Of a stretch of DNA of 64,000 nt, positions 56,169-64,000 are shown in pieces. Source of the stretch: Nostoc indistinguendum CM1-VF10 (lineage in GTDB: Bacteria; Cyanobacteriota; Cyanobacteriia; Cyanobacteriales; Nostocaceae); the NCBI GenBank assembly GCA_019359215.1, contig JAHHHS010000029.1:1-64000 (forward strand). Direction: 5' to 3'. A program made the position numbers and the translations under genes. Position 1 is the stretch's first letter, and every line of letters begins with the position of its first letter. The notes beneath the pieces are model-generated. The model ran no database searches. It was not told the DNA's origin and saw only the letters and a list, made by a program, of their open reading frames with translations.

Positions 56169-56915
56169 TTACTGTGCGTTCACAAATTCCAAATACCCAC
56201 TGCTAAGTTCTTTCACCGCCAAATCATAAAATTGCTTACCGTGTTCAGGTGTTGCTAAACCCGGATTTGATCCCATACGTCCATCTGGATAACGCGCTCG
56301 AAAGTCTGCTGCGCTATAAATCCTGTGTCCGCTTGCAACTTCTGGTGAAAGAGGCGCTTGCTTAATCGCCTCTGGATAAACGTACTGGGTGAGGGCTACT
56401 TCACTTGGCGTTGCATGAGAACCTTCTTGATCCCCATATAATTCTTTAGCTAGTTTATATACAGAACCGCACATAAACCAGTTTGCCACTTGACATTGCA
56501 CCTGTTGAGCATTGGGAATCTGCAAATCCTCTAAATGCGCGTAAGTTTCTGAAAAAGCAGCTTTGAGGGTGGCAATATTACCGCCATGTCCGTTAATAAA
56601 GTAGAACTTGCTAAAACCAGCTTTGGCTAAACATGTTACATAATCTCGCACTACTTGAATTAAAATGCTAGGACGTAGACTGATTGAGCCAGGAAAGGCA
56701 GTATGGTGCAGTGCCATCCCTACATTGATTGTAGGGCCAACGATCGCTTGAGTTGCATTACCTACACCAGCTGCGATCGCTTCTGCACAAATGGCATCAG
56801 TACCAATTAACCCGGTTGGCCCATGTTGTTCTGTGGAACCAATAGGAAAAATAATCCCCTTGGACTGCTGTAAATAAGCTTCGACTTCTGGCCAAGTACT
56901 TAAATGCAGTAACAT
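56169..56915 (-). CDS. Creatininase-family amidohydrolase
   Basis: A 248-residue metal-dependent amidohydrolase-fold protein. Metal-binding motifs are GSTEQHGP and GTDA, HHTAFPGSISL, FYFINGHGGN and EGSHATPSE. The family includes creatinine amidohydrolase, MftE peptidase and FAPy deformylase (ArfB). The reaction here is not determined. Length is normal. Confidence 0.85.
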   Translation of the reverse strand: MLLHLSTWPEVEAYLQQSKGIIFPIGSTEQHGPTGLIGTDAICAEAIAAGVGNATQAIVGPTINVGMALHHTAFPGSISLRPSILIQVVRDYVTCLAKAGFSKFYFINGHGGNIATLKAAFSETYAHLEDLQIPNAQQVQCQVANWFMCGSVYKLAKELYGDQEGSHATPSEVALTQYVYPEAIKQAPLSPEVASGHRIYSAADFRARYPDGRMGSNPGLATPEHGKQFYDLAVKELSSGYLEFVNAQ

Positions 56916-57059
56916 TTTTGATGATTTTCCTCAATAAAATGGCGGTGGGACAAAATCTTTTTTTGCCAAACAGCATCTTCTGTAATTAAACTCCCACTAA
57001 CACGATTATGAACTCCTAAGATTAACAGTAGTGCGATCGCTATAATAAATTTCAATAAT

Positions 57060-57094
57060 AAGATCCCCGGCTTCTCAAAGAAGTCGGGGATCTT
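57060..57094. repeat. GC-rich hairpin repeat
   Basis: AAGATCCCCGGCTTCT and AGAAGTCGGGGATCTT form a 16-bp stem with one mismatch and a 3-base loop. This is a common dispersed Nostoc hairpin. It creates a spurious reading frame beginning MKAIYKIPDFFEKPG. Confidence 0.7.
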
Positions 57095-57372
57095 ATAGAT
57101 GGCTTTCATATTTTTAGTTATCGGTCACCAACTAGGCAAGAACTTCCTGCAAAATTTGCAGGAAATGAGACTATTTATTTCTAAAAATATTGTTTAGGAG
57201 ATGTAGTTGCAACAAGTTTTGACAGATATGGATATAAGCAATTTACCAATTCTGCCACTTTATCCTACGACACTTACTGCGAATCGCCCTATACTAGAAA
57301 CCTCAACTAAGTTATGAGATATTCATCTTCTAGATCATCAACTAAACAAAGGGGATCACGCTTTTCCGTTGA

Positions 57373-57645
57373 TTAATCAAAGTAATAATGTTTTTTCACG
57401 TCCTTTGTAATTTCCCATGTGCAAGACATACCAGCAGGAAAAGTCACCAAATCGCCTTTACCCATTTGCACTGGTTGTCCACCATCAGGAGTAACAAGTA
57501 CGTCACCTTCTAGAAAGTAGCAAGTTTCTTGATAATCATAACTCCAAGGAAATTTTGAGACTTCCTTTTTCCAAATTTCCCATTTAAAGACACCCAATTC
57601 ATTGAGGCGTTCTTGTTGGGGTTGATGCTCAATTTTGATGCCCAT
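57373..57645 (-). CDS. Small cupin-domain protein
   Basis: A 90-residue single-cupin protein: WSYDYQETCYFLEGDVLVTP, GKGDLVTFPAGMSCTWEI and KKHYYFD, close to the DUF861/ethanolamine-utilisation-like cupin group. The metal-binding residues are only partly canonical (E, then no clear HxH). It lies 22 bases downstream of the Mo_nitro_C gene on the same strand and is probably its operon partner. Confidence 0.8.
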   Translation of the reverse strand: MGIKIEHQPQQERLNELGVFKWEIWKKEVSKFPWSYDYQETCYFLEGDVLVTPDGGQPVQMGKGDLVTFPAGMSCTWEITKDVKKHYYFD

Positions 57646-57667
57646 ATTGTGTTTTCTCTAGTTATCT

Positions 57668-58027
57668 TCAGCAGTAAGATTGAATATCCTCTCCACACTG
57701 ATCTACTAGATAACACAAAGCGCGAAAACGCAAATAGACAAGTTCGTTATAAAGGGGATTGAGCTTGCACATTGGCGGAATGTGACCTATTTTGCGACCG
57801 AAAAGCGTGATATCGCGCTCGAATGGACACTGAGCGGGGATCACTTTAGCAATTAATTTGGCTAACTTCCGATTCTGAATTTCGATTTTGTCTAACCATT
57901 GACGTAATGGTTGCAGAAAATCTAATTTCGGTCTAGTAAATTGCTTTTTACTACCTTTTTGATTCTTTTCTTCTAAAGGGCTAATAAAAGCAGGCAGAAA
58001 AATACGCTGATTAATTGTTTTAAGCAT
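57668..58027 (-). CDS. Mo-dependent nitrogenase C-terminal domain protein (longer copy)
   Basis: A 119-residue protein from the ATG at 58027 (a TTG lies four codons earlier). A basic N-terminal extension of about 45 residues precedes the Pfam Mo_nitro_C-type domain: IPAQCPFERDITLFGRK, HIPPMCKLNPLYNEL and ALCYLVDQCGEDIQSYC. Five Cys residues are shared with the paralogue at 62882. The domain was named from some nitrogenase-associated proteins, but these small proteins have no proven role. Likely operon with the cupin gene. Confidence 0.8.
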   Translation of the reverse strand: MLKTINQRIFLPAFISPLEEKNQKGSKKQFTRPKLDFLQPLRQWLDKIEIQNRKLAKLIAKVIPAQCPFERDITLFGRKIGHIPPMCKLNPLYNELVYLRFRALCYLVDQCGEDIQSYC

Positions 58028-58880
58028 AGTCGTAGGCAAGGTTTTCCTTGTGTAGATGAACTATTTGCCGATTTGGAATATTACCATGTAATCTATCTGG
58101 TCAATTTGCATTGTGCTTGGAAGTTAGGAAGGAAAATAAGCGCAATGCAAAGAATTTACATGGATCTTTGGGGGGAAATGGTTTAACTAATTGTTATTTA
58201 AGCCCACCAAATGAGGAAGAACTGTCCCGTTAAATACAAAATAACAAAGAAAATATAAAAATGGCATTTCTTTAACTTATGGATTGCTAATCTTCGAGAT
58301 AGCAATTTTATATATCACATATAAATGCCTGGTTCTCAAACTGCCTAGTATCTAGAGATGGACTTTAGGTAACAAAAAAACAGTTTCGGTCTAACTCCAT
58401 ATAGGTTTCGCTAGGATTAGCCTCTAATATCCAGCGATTTTAGGCTATTAAATATTTAGTAATCTGTCCGGTATGTTACACTAGCTAACTTAGATATTAT
58501 CTAATAAGTAGCAATAAATCGTTTGATAAGTCCAAGCTAATATACTTAAAAAAGTATAGCACTTATAAGAATATTTGCAATAAATATATCGCGTGTGATG
58601 CCCCTACCAATACAGAGGTTCTCACTTTAGTTCAATACAGTCTGAACCTTATCTTGTATTTGAGACACGCAAATACTCCCTTCTTCTTGCTAAAGAGAGG
58701 GGTTAGGGGTGAGATTTAAAAATATGCTTCATGCAAACAAGAACCGTTGTATAGATCAGCTATTCTGTGAAATGCTATAATTATGAAAATATTATCTTTT
58801 AAAATATCTCAAGCCGTAATAATCTTGATATTTGCTGATTTACTCTACATTCTGCTGCTCTAATTTTGACAGCAATTTAG
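58028..58880. other. Gene-free AT-rich region
   Basis: No convincing coding frame, RNA gene or ordered repeat is visible over about 850 bases. It probably contains the promoter of the Mo_nitro_C/cupin pair at its left end. Confidence 0.5.
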
Positions 58881-58944
58881 ACTGTTAACTGTTGACGGTT
58901 AACAGTCATCATGTAAATGTTCAAGTTAAATGCGTAACAGCTTA
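58881..58944 (+). repeat. Orphan copy of the repeat-ORF leader
   Basis: ACTGTTAACTGTTGACGGTT, then ATGTAAATGTTCAAGTTAAA and ATGCGTAACAGCTTAA match the leader and first five codons (MRNSL) of the ORF at 38547-38975. After that the sequence diverges immediately into the kinase remnant. Confidence 0.75.
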
Positions 58945-58954
58945 ACTGGTAAAT

Positions 58955-59100
58955 TTAGGGATTGTCGTGAATCGGTTTTAGCTGTTTAACCACACAACGG
59001 CGCTTTGAAGGTATCTAGGTACGTATCTTTTGCTAAATAAGTTTCACCAAATCCACCAGCGCCCAGTGTACGTATAACTTGATAGCGATCATTCAGCAGC
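58955..59100 (-). pseudogene. Ser/Thr protein kinase N-terminal remnant, frameshifted
   Basis: The minus strand reads LNDRYQVIRTLGAGGFGETY, LAKDTYL (glycine-rich loop of bacterial STPKs), then after an apparent 4-base insertion near 59011-59016 a second frame reads PSKRRCVVKQLKPIHDNP, with the ATP-binding Lys, and stops. The rest of the kinase is absent; the break abuts the orphan leader repeat. Confidence 0.75.
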
Positions 59101-59158
59101 TATATTGTCATGAAAGATTACAAGCAATATTCCTAAGATAGTTTCCCCAAAACTACCT

Positions 59159-59707
59159 TCATTTCAAATCTAGTAAACCTTCTTCTTTCAATTTAGGATT
59201 GAAGCGAATTTGCATTTGCAAACCACGCACTTCTAACAATTGCGTTGAAATTTCTGCTTCTACTCTCCGCGCCACATTTTTAATAATTTTTATTTGTGCT
59301 AATTCATCATTAGCTGGATTTTGATAATTTGCCTGTTCTTCAGGTGTCATTACAACTTTGACATCAATAGGATGAGTCCATTTTTCTTTTTGATCCCCAT
59401 TTCCCCAGGGCACACTGCCATTTTCAGTAATCCAGGCATTTTCAGTATTTTCTAAAATTGTGCGACTAGGGCGTTCAATAGTTTGAATTTTTACCCAATA
59501 GCATTGCTGTGGCTGACGGACTAAATGCTGCTTAAGGCTGAGGTAAACATCACGAGAATATCCTACAAATTGGAGTACTTTTTCTTGGTCAAAGATAGCA
59601 TATACCCCAATTTTACCCTGAAATTGTTCGGGTAATTGGCCGCGATCGTCAATGTAAGGAATGTATTCCAGGGCTGCCAAAGAAGAAAGATTCGTTTCAA
59701 GAGCCAT
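59159..59707 (-). CDS. GIY-YIG nuclease-family protein
   Basis: A 182-residue protein. The GIY-YIG region reads GKIGVYAIFDQEKVLQFVGY and SRDVYLSLKQHLVRQP, with Tyr at both motif positions; the later Arg and Glu of the active site are plausible at RTILENTENAW. The C-terminal half is helical (QIKIIKNVARRVEAEISTQL). It is the form common in cyanobacteria; activity unproven. Confidence 0.75.
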   Translation of the reverse strand: MALETNLSSLAALEYIPYIDDRGQLPEQFQGKIGVYAIFDQEKVLQFVGYSRDVYLSLKQHLVRQPQQCYWVKIQTIERPSRTILENTENAWITENGSVPWGNGDQKEKWTHPIDVKVVMTPEEQANYQNPANDELAQIKIIKNVARRVEAEISTQLLEVRGLQMQIRFNPKLKEEGLLDLK

Positions 59708-59778
59708 ACATCAAATATTAAACTTACTATTTGCCTGCAAAATTAAGAATTGCTAATTAGGTAAAACTATCTTTAAAA

Positions 59779-60108
59779 TTACCCATTATCAACTTTTTGG
59801 TAGATTGCACAAAGGCGACTGGGTTTAAAAATCTTAGCACTAAACATAAAATTTGGTGGAACGTTGATAATTGCATATTCATCAGATTCATGATATTTTT
59901 CAAATTCTGCTGGCATTCCTTTAGTGGTAGTTAAGCTGTAAGGAACTGGTTGAAAAAGTAATTCTGTAAATTTAACTTGCTCACACTGTAACTGTTGACG
60001 AATTTGGTTTAAGAAAGCAACGCTTGTCAATAAATTGAATAAAGTTTCTTGAGCTTGGGCTTCAAGAGTGAAACTGCTATCAAAGTTCTGGACGATTTTA
60101 AGGATCAT
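59779..60108 (-). CDS. Hypothetical protein
   Basis: A 109-residue soluble protein (FDSSFTLEAQAQETLFNLLT at the start; PPNFMFSAKIFKPSRLCAIY at the end). Composition and codon use fit its neighbours, and the length is consistent with a complete gene. I do not recognise a family. It is 71 bases upstream of the GIY-YIG gene on the same strand, possibly an operon. Confidence 0.55.
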   Translation of the reverse strand: MILKIVQNFDSSFTLEAQAQETLFNLLTSVAFLNQIRQQLQCEQVKFTELLFQPVPYSLTTTKGMPAEFEKYHESDEYAIINVPPNFMFSAKIFKPSRLCAIYQKVDNG

Positions 60109-60541
60109 TTCTGTATAGGTAGCTATTAAGGGCTAAGTGATAAGAGAGGATAGGCAAGAATCCAAAAGTGCTGGACAAGCCTGCCTTTTGGTGCAGATGA
60201 GCTTTATGAAAAATTACCACTTTAAGATCAGCCTATTGGATTGTGTGACTTCTGTCAGCCACAGGAGTAAGCTGACATGATTAAGAATCGTGAAGTTTAG
60301 CAAATTTATCCTTAATGCTGTACTGACAAACTTCAGATATTGTACTAGAGCGATAGCCTATGGTGGGCTGCGCCTACGCACTTATCACACCAGCCCCTAT
60401 CCTCCCTAAAAACGATTCTCACACAACAAAAATGAGTGGATAATCGTGATATAAACCACAACTATCCACTCAAAGTTTAGTAAATCAGAGTTGCTAGAAA
60501 AACCCAAGTAGATTATTGAAACTTGGGAAAGATCAAACCAC
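60109..60541. other. Intergenic region with one dispersed repeat
   Basis: A GATAGCCTATGGTGGGCTGC, GCCTACGC element lies at 60352-60385. Nothing else recognisable. Confidence 0.5.
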
Positions 60542-60733
60542 TTAACGTGACTCAGTTCCCTGATTGGGGCTACCTGCTACAGAATCATTTTCTGGTGCTT
60601 CTGGTGTAGCAGTGGGTTTAGCATCGCTCTTTTCATCATCGCCAGTTTTGCGCTTACTTTCGTCAAGACTGGTTTCGTAATTACCAGAAGCGGGTGTATT
60701 TTCTTGGCTACCAGCTTTTTGTGGTTCAGACAT
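60542..60733 (-). CDS. Small acidic disordered protein (63 aa)
   Basis: The peptide (MSEPQKAGSQENTPASGNYE, SKRKTGDDEKSDAKPTAT) is hydrophilic, rich in Ser, Pro, Glu and Lys and without hydrophobic residues, so probably unstructured. AGGA lies eight bases before the ATG. Isolated gene; function unknown, although such small hydrophilic proteins are often stress-related. Confidence 0.55.
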   Translation of the reverse strand: MSEPQKAGSQENTPASGNYETSLDESKRKTGDDEKSDAKPTATPEAPENDSVAGSPNQGTESR

Positions 60734-61065
60734 TATTACATTCCTAATAATTTTATTGTTGGTATTATCTTAAGAAGATTAACAGTGTGAGTGCATCTAT
60801 CCAGATATAGTTATGGCTGATTTCTACCTCTATCGAAAGTATTGTTTAGTACTACCGATGTATACTGAAAAAAAACCAGAAATATAGAGTTTTTAAACCT
60901 GACAAGGCTTTCTATGGTTAAAGGAGAACTTGGAATGGGTTTTATGTCTAAGATGCTTTTGAAATTACTGTATTGATAGTTGCTAGTAAATGGCAACTGA
61001 TCTGAGTCTGCTTAGGTGAATAATATGATGTGATGATTATGATACAAATTATCAAAGTGTAATTA
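60734..61065. other. Intergenic region without recognisable features
   Basis: AT-rich sequence between the divergent small-protein gene and the acetyltransferase gene. I see nothing in it. Confidence 0.5.
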
Positions 61066-61578
61066 ATGAACCAAAGCAATCTATCGTTACCATCTGGGTG
61101 TATGCTTCGCAAGGCAACCTCTGCCGATAAGTGGCCGATTCGATTGCTGGTGTTTTCAGCGAAACTCGACCCAACCCAATTAAATTGGCAGCAATTTTGG
61201 GTAGTTGAATGCGATGCCTACGGCGGGCAAAGCCTACGCAATCTGGTAGCTTGTGGACAGCTACGTAATTTCTCAGGGGCACAAGAACTTGGTAGTTTGG
61301 TTGTTGCATCAGCTTGGAGAGGGCGCGGTTTGGGTACTTTGCTAACGCAGCATTTGATTAATACAGCAACACAACCGCTTTATCTTGAATGTTTAGGTGA
61401 ACGATTGGCGCAGTTTTACAGTCGCTTTGGTTTTGTGCCAATATCTTTTGAAGACTTGCCACAATTTCCTATGACAAGAAGTAAGTCTTCGCTCAAGGGG
61501 AAATTTAGATTCTCGCAGTTAGCTAAAAGACTGCTCAGAGTTCCTGTGGTGTTCATGGAACATCGAGGTAATTCGTAA
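61066..61578 (+). CDS. GNAT-family N-acetyltransferase
   Basis: A 170-residue acetyltransferase. The acetyl-CoA loop reads LGSLVVASAWRGRGLGTLL (R/QxxGxG/A), followed by LYLECLGERLAQFYSRFGF. The acceptor is unknown. Residues 49-58 (CDAYGGQSLRN) are encoded by a dispersed repeat at 61210-61242, so a mobile-type element sits in frame in the coding sequence. Confidence 0.8.
   Translation: MNQSNLSLPSGCMLRKATSADKWPIRLLVFSAKLDPTQLNWQQFWVVECDAYGGQSLRNLVACGQLRNFSGAQELGSLVVASAWRGRGLGTLLTQHLINTATQPLYLECLGERLAQFYSRFGFVPISFEDLPQFPMTRSKSSLKGKFRFSQLAKRLLRVPVVFMEHRGNS
61210..61242. repeat. Dispersed repeat inside the GNAT coding region
   Basis: GCGATGCCTACGGCGGGCAA followed by AGCCTACGCAA is the same element as in the intergenic copies at 22500 and 60352, here translated in frame. 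Confidence 0.65.
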
Positions 61579-61595
61579 TTCGTAATTCGTAATTA
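61567..61595. repeat. AATTCGT short tandem repeats after the GNAT gene
   Basis: Three to four perfect copies of GTAATTC span the stop codon of the acetyltransferase gene. Confidence 0.8.
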
Positions 61596-61861
61596 ATATG
61601 GCTCTCCTAGACTAGTTATAACAAATTAATACTTGATATCAGGTTAAATCCTTACATAGTCAGGGATTCAAGAGGAACAAAGTAATTTTTTATTAAATCT
61701 TTTATTTTATTTTAGGCAACCCTTATTATATCAATCGTTTTAGCCGTTTTTTAGTGTTAATTTATCAACCCAAGTCTGGGAGAGCTATTAATATTTGAAA
61801 AAAAGGTTTGATACAAGGTGTTTCCAATCCTTTCCTATCCTCCATTCCCTATTCCCCATTT

Positions 61862-62479
61862 TCAAATCGGAGGTTTAGCAAAAATCGTTAGCAAGACTGG
61901 CCCTAGTAAATAGTGGTGATTCAAACACAATAGCCCAGCAGAGGAGCCAAGAAGTTGACGTTGATTAGGGCTGTAGAGCCTAATGCCACGGGGAGAGACT
62001 GGCAGTATTTGCGGTTCTGCTTCTTTTTTAGAAGTAATATCAACCAAGTAGAAGCGTCCACCAGGAGAAAGTACCCGCGCTATCTCACTAACTACCTGTT
62101 TAGGTTCTAAATAGTGCAAGAAGCTAATAGTGCTGAAAACAGCATCAAATTGACCATCACCAAAGGGAAGAGACTCCGCTTTGCCCTCAACATAAATTAA
62201 GCGTGGACGGTGGCGGTTGCTCTGTCTTGCTACCCGCAACATATTAGTAGATAAATCCAATCCGGTGGCTTGCAGGTTGGGAAACTGAGTAGCAAGGCGC
62301 TCAAGTAAGCGTCCAGTACCACACCCGATATCAAGTACATTTGCTAGCTCTGGTAAATCGACGTACTCAAGCAACCGTTTGTGAACGGCTCGATAAAACA
62401 CCGAAGGAAAGAGCCAGTCGTAACTTGGTGCCCATCGGTCAAAAAGGAACTTTTTGTTACTAAAAAAGTCATTAGTCAT
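61862..62479 (-). CDS. Class I SAM-dependent methyltransferase
   Basis: A 205-residue methyltransferase of the UbiE/MenG-like Methyltransf_11 group. Motif I VLDIGCGTGRLLERLA binds SAM; then GLDLSTNML, the acidic post-motif, DAVFSTISFLHYL and LSPGGRFYLVDI. The N-terminal FDRWAPSYDWLFP segment is typical of the group. Substrate unknown. Length slightly short but motifs complete. Confidence 0.85.
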   Translation of the reverse strand: MTNDFFSNKKFLFDRWAPSYDWLFPSVFYRAVHKRLLEYVDLPELANVLDIGCGTGRLLERLATQFPNLQATGLDLSTNMLRVARQSNRHRPRLIYVEGKAESLPFGDGQFDAVFSTISFLHYLEPKQVVSEIARVLSPGGRFYLVDITSKKEAEPQILPVSPRGIRLYSPNQRQLLGSSAGLLCLNHHYLLGPVLLTIFAKPPI

Positions 62480-62881
62480 TAGTTTTAGCAGCTTCCCTGA
62501 AGCTTATCGCTTTTGTAGGCTAAGTTTAGCTGCGCCTCCAAGAAGTTGGTTATAGCTTTGCAGCTTGGCAATATCTAGCCTAGTGTTTGGCACAATCCTA
62601 TTTCAGGAAATTCTTGTTAAAAATACGTTGCTAGAGCTTACACCTATAAGCCCCTACATCTGATTCATTTGTTGCAAGAATTTTTGGGAATGGTATAAAT
62701 TATCCGGAACCTTGGTAATTGAATCTGTAGTTAACAGTGTGCCTAGAGACTCATTCTATCTCTGTAGAGAACTAAAGGATGATTAATTAGTGCATAAAAC
62801 TATAGAATCTAACCGTATTTATTTATAGAGGTTCAAATAAAACAAACTCAATCTAATTTGAAATGATTAAGGTGAAAAATT
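62480..62881. other. Intergenic region upstream of the small Mo_nitro_C gene
   Basis: Contains TTAGTCATTAGTTTTAG heptad traces at the left end and otherwise nothing recognisable; it presumably holds the divergent promoters. Confidence 0.45.
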
Positions 62882-63169
62882 ATGACAAACTTTATTCAAC
62901 ACCAGTTACACAATGATCTACTGCACCCAGTCCGCGAGTGGTTGGAAACGGTAGAAATTCATAACTCCAAATTGGCTCATTTCTTGTGCAAAGCTATTCC
63001 TGCTCAGTGTCCCTTCGAGCGAGACATCACGCTCTTTAGGCGGAAGCTGTTTCACATTCCTCCGATGTGTAAATTAAATCCCCTATACGAGGAAGTGGTT
63101 GGTTTGCGTTTTAAAGCGCTCTGTTATCTTGCTGATGAATGTGGTGAAGATGTCACAGTTTATTGCTAA
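62882..63169 (+). CDS. Mo-dependent nitrogenase C-terminal domain protein (short copy)
   Basis: A 95-residue protein consisting almost entirely of the Mo_nitro_C-type domain: VREWLETVEIHNSKLAHFL, IPAQCPFERDITLFRRK, HIPPMCKLNPLYEEVVGLRF, ALCYLADECGEDVTVYC. It is closely related to the copy at 57668-58027 and keeps all five Cys residues. AGGTG lies 9 bases before the ATG. No nitrogenase genes are in the window. Confidence 0.8.
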   Translation: MTNFIQHQLHNDLLHPVREWLETVEIHNSKLAHFLCKAIPAQCPFERDITLFRRKLFHIPPMCKLNPLYEEVVGLRFKALCYLADECGEDVTVYC

Positions 63170-63363
63170 TAGCCAATTGGATCGTTCTTTGATCAAGCAG
63201 CCATCGGTAATTGCAAATTTACGGTTGTTACTTACCCAGGTTTATACTAAGCTAACGTACACCTAATTTAGATGCTTGGCTATTTAAGTAGCTTGCACCT
63301 CGCTAAAGTGTTTCCAGACCGTATTCCTGCTTACCGTACCCTGCTGAAATTATTAACATCATC

Positions 63364-64000
63364 ATGACGCACATCTTACTGGTTGAAGATGAAGTCAAAC
63401 TAGCACGATTTGTCGAGTTGCAATTGAATTATGAAGGCTATCAAGTCAGTATTGCCTACGATGGATTAACTGCACTCACCGCAGCGCGTAAGTTACATCT
63501 AGATTTAATAATTTTAGACTGGATGTTGCCTGGTTTGTCGGGGTTAGAAATTTGCCGCCGCCTGCGAAGTATTAGTGATAAAGTGCCGATAATCTTATTA
63601 ACCGTCAAAGATGAAGTGAGCGATCGCATTGTAGGCTTAGACGCTGGTGCTGATGATTACCTTGTTAAACCTTTCACCGTTGATGAATTATTAGCTAGAG
63701 TTGATACTCACCTGCGAAGAAGCCAGCAAGTAGGCACCACAGATGTTTTAGAGTTTAAAGACCTAACTTTAAATCGTCGCACGCGCCAAGTGTACCGAGA
63801 GCAGAGGTTAATTGAGCTAACTGCCAAGGAATTTGATTTACTGGAATATTTACTGACCCATCCGCGACAGATAATTACCTGCGATCGCATTTTAGGAGAA
63901 GTCTGGGGTTGTGACTTCATAGGTGATGCTAACATGATCGAAATTCATATGCGCTACCTGCGTCTGAAACTTGAAGCCAATAACGAAAAGTGCCTCATTC
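63364..64000 (+). CDS. OmpR-family response regulator (3' end beyond window)
   Basis: The first 212 codons of a two-component response regulator. The receiver domain (1-118) has VEDE near the start, the phospho-acceptor Asp in ILDWMLPGLSG (about 53), LLTVKDE and the Lys in VKPFTVDELLARV. A winged-helix domain follows (about 128-212: LTLNRRTRQVYREQRLIELT, KEFDLLEYLL, MIEIHMRYLRLKLE). Close in type to cyanobacterial RppA/ManR-like regulators. The stop codon and any partner kinase lie to the right of the window. Confidence 0.9.
   Translation, partial: MTHILLVEDEVKLARFVELQLNYEGYQVSIAYDGLTALTAARKLHLDLIILDWMLPGLSGLEICRRLRSISDKVPIILLTVKDEVSDRIVGLDAGADDYLVKPFTVDELLARVDTHLRRSQQVGTTDVLEFKDLTLNRRTRQVYREQRLIELTAKEFDLLEYLLTHPRQIITCDRILGEVWGCDFIGDANMIEIHMRYLRLKLEANNEKCLI

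Noticed and set aside
56900..57109. Small membrane protein upstream of the creatininase gene (69 codons)
   Set aside because: Its N-terminus is encoded by the dispersed hairpin at 57060-57094 and it overlaps the next gene; more likely a chance frame.

Overview
The window reads as chromosomal DNA of a filamentous, heterocyst-type cyanobacterium (order Nostocales, Nostoc/Anabaena-like). The evidence is: dense HIP1 octamers (GCGATCGC); heptad short tandem repeats between genes, inside genes and inside the RNase P RNA gene; a Psb32-like thylakoid protein; two small proteins carrying the Mo-dependent-nitrogenase C-terminal domain; and many families common in cyanobacteria (DUF4346, DUF2301, DUF1400, Uma2, NB-ARC/TPR proteins). 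No rRNA, tRNA or CRISPR array was found.

Layout. 1-5.1 kb: the 3' end of an IS630-type transposase runs straight into a 5'-truncated CheA-type hybrid kinase, followed by IS982 debris. 5.1-12.9 kb: psb32, DUF4346, a GNAT/DUF482 protein, a RibD-like reductase, a membrane histidine kinase, a Gfo/Idh/MocA oxidoreductase and rnc. 13.0-18 kb: rnpB, a membrane-anchored hypothetical protein, corA, a tandem-repeat locus, and groL with a perfect CIRCE operator. 18-22 kb: a WecA/MraY-type transferase, a nonsense-interrupted Rpn nuclease, fabG and a thioredoxin. 22-25 kb: decayed DNA with a desaturase/UppS chimera and a truncated antitoxin joined to a dead Uma2 gene. 25-36 kb: an NB-ARC/TPR STAND protein, a DUF2301/YdcF pair, a DUF1400-SGNH fusion, dprA, a MarR/DUF2269 pair, a class A beta-lactamase-like hydrolase and trmJ. 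36-42 kb: a lipoprotein, recQ, a 21-bp tandem-repeat locus, a broken S9 peptidase, a DUF6883/DUF4926 pair and another broken Uma2 gene. 42-54 kb, mostly housekeeping: pheS, surE, an MBL hydrolase, ribF, a frameshifted MoxR ATPase, a dihaem cytochrome c, secA, ilvN, a BON protein and an alpha/beta hydrolase. 54-64 kb, accessory: a third repeat locus, an HsdR remnant, an intact Uma2 protein, creatininase-family and cupin proteins, two Mo_nitro_C proteins, a Ser/Thr kinase remnant, GIY-YIG, GNAT and methyltransferase genes, and a response regulator cut by the window end.

The strongest overall signal is decay among intact housekeeping genes. At least nine protein-coding loci carry an internal deletion, fusion, frameshift or single nonsense codon (CheA, Rpn, desaturase/UppS, antitoxin/Uma2, dprA, S9 peptidase, a second Uma2, moxR, Ser/Thr kinase). 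At moxR and dprA the break falls on a short sequence that could have been a direct repeat, which suggests slippage or microhomology deletion. Reconstructing the lost sequence depends on recalled family consensus and was not checked by alignment; an assembly artefact cannot be excluded.

The best candidates for undescribed biology are: the three short-period repeat loci that stay open in reading frames (one has a leader duplicated about 20 kb away), the five-cysteine Mo_nitro_C mini-proteins with a cupin partner, and the HTH-NB-ARC-TPR STAND protein.
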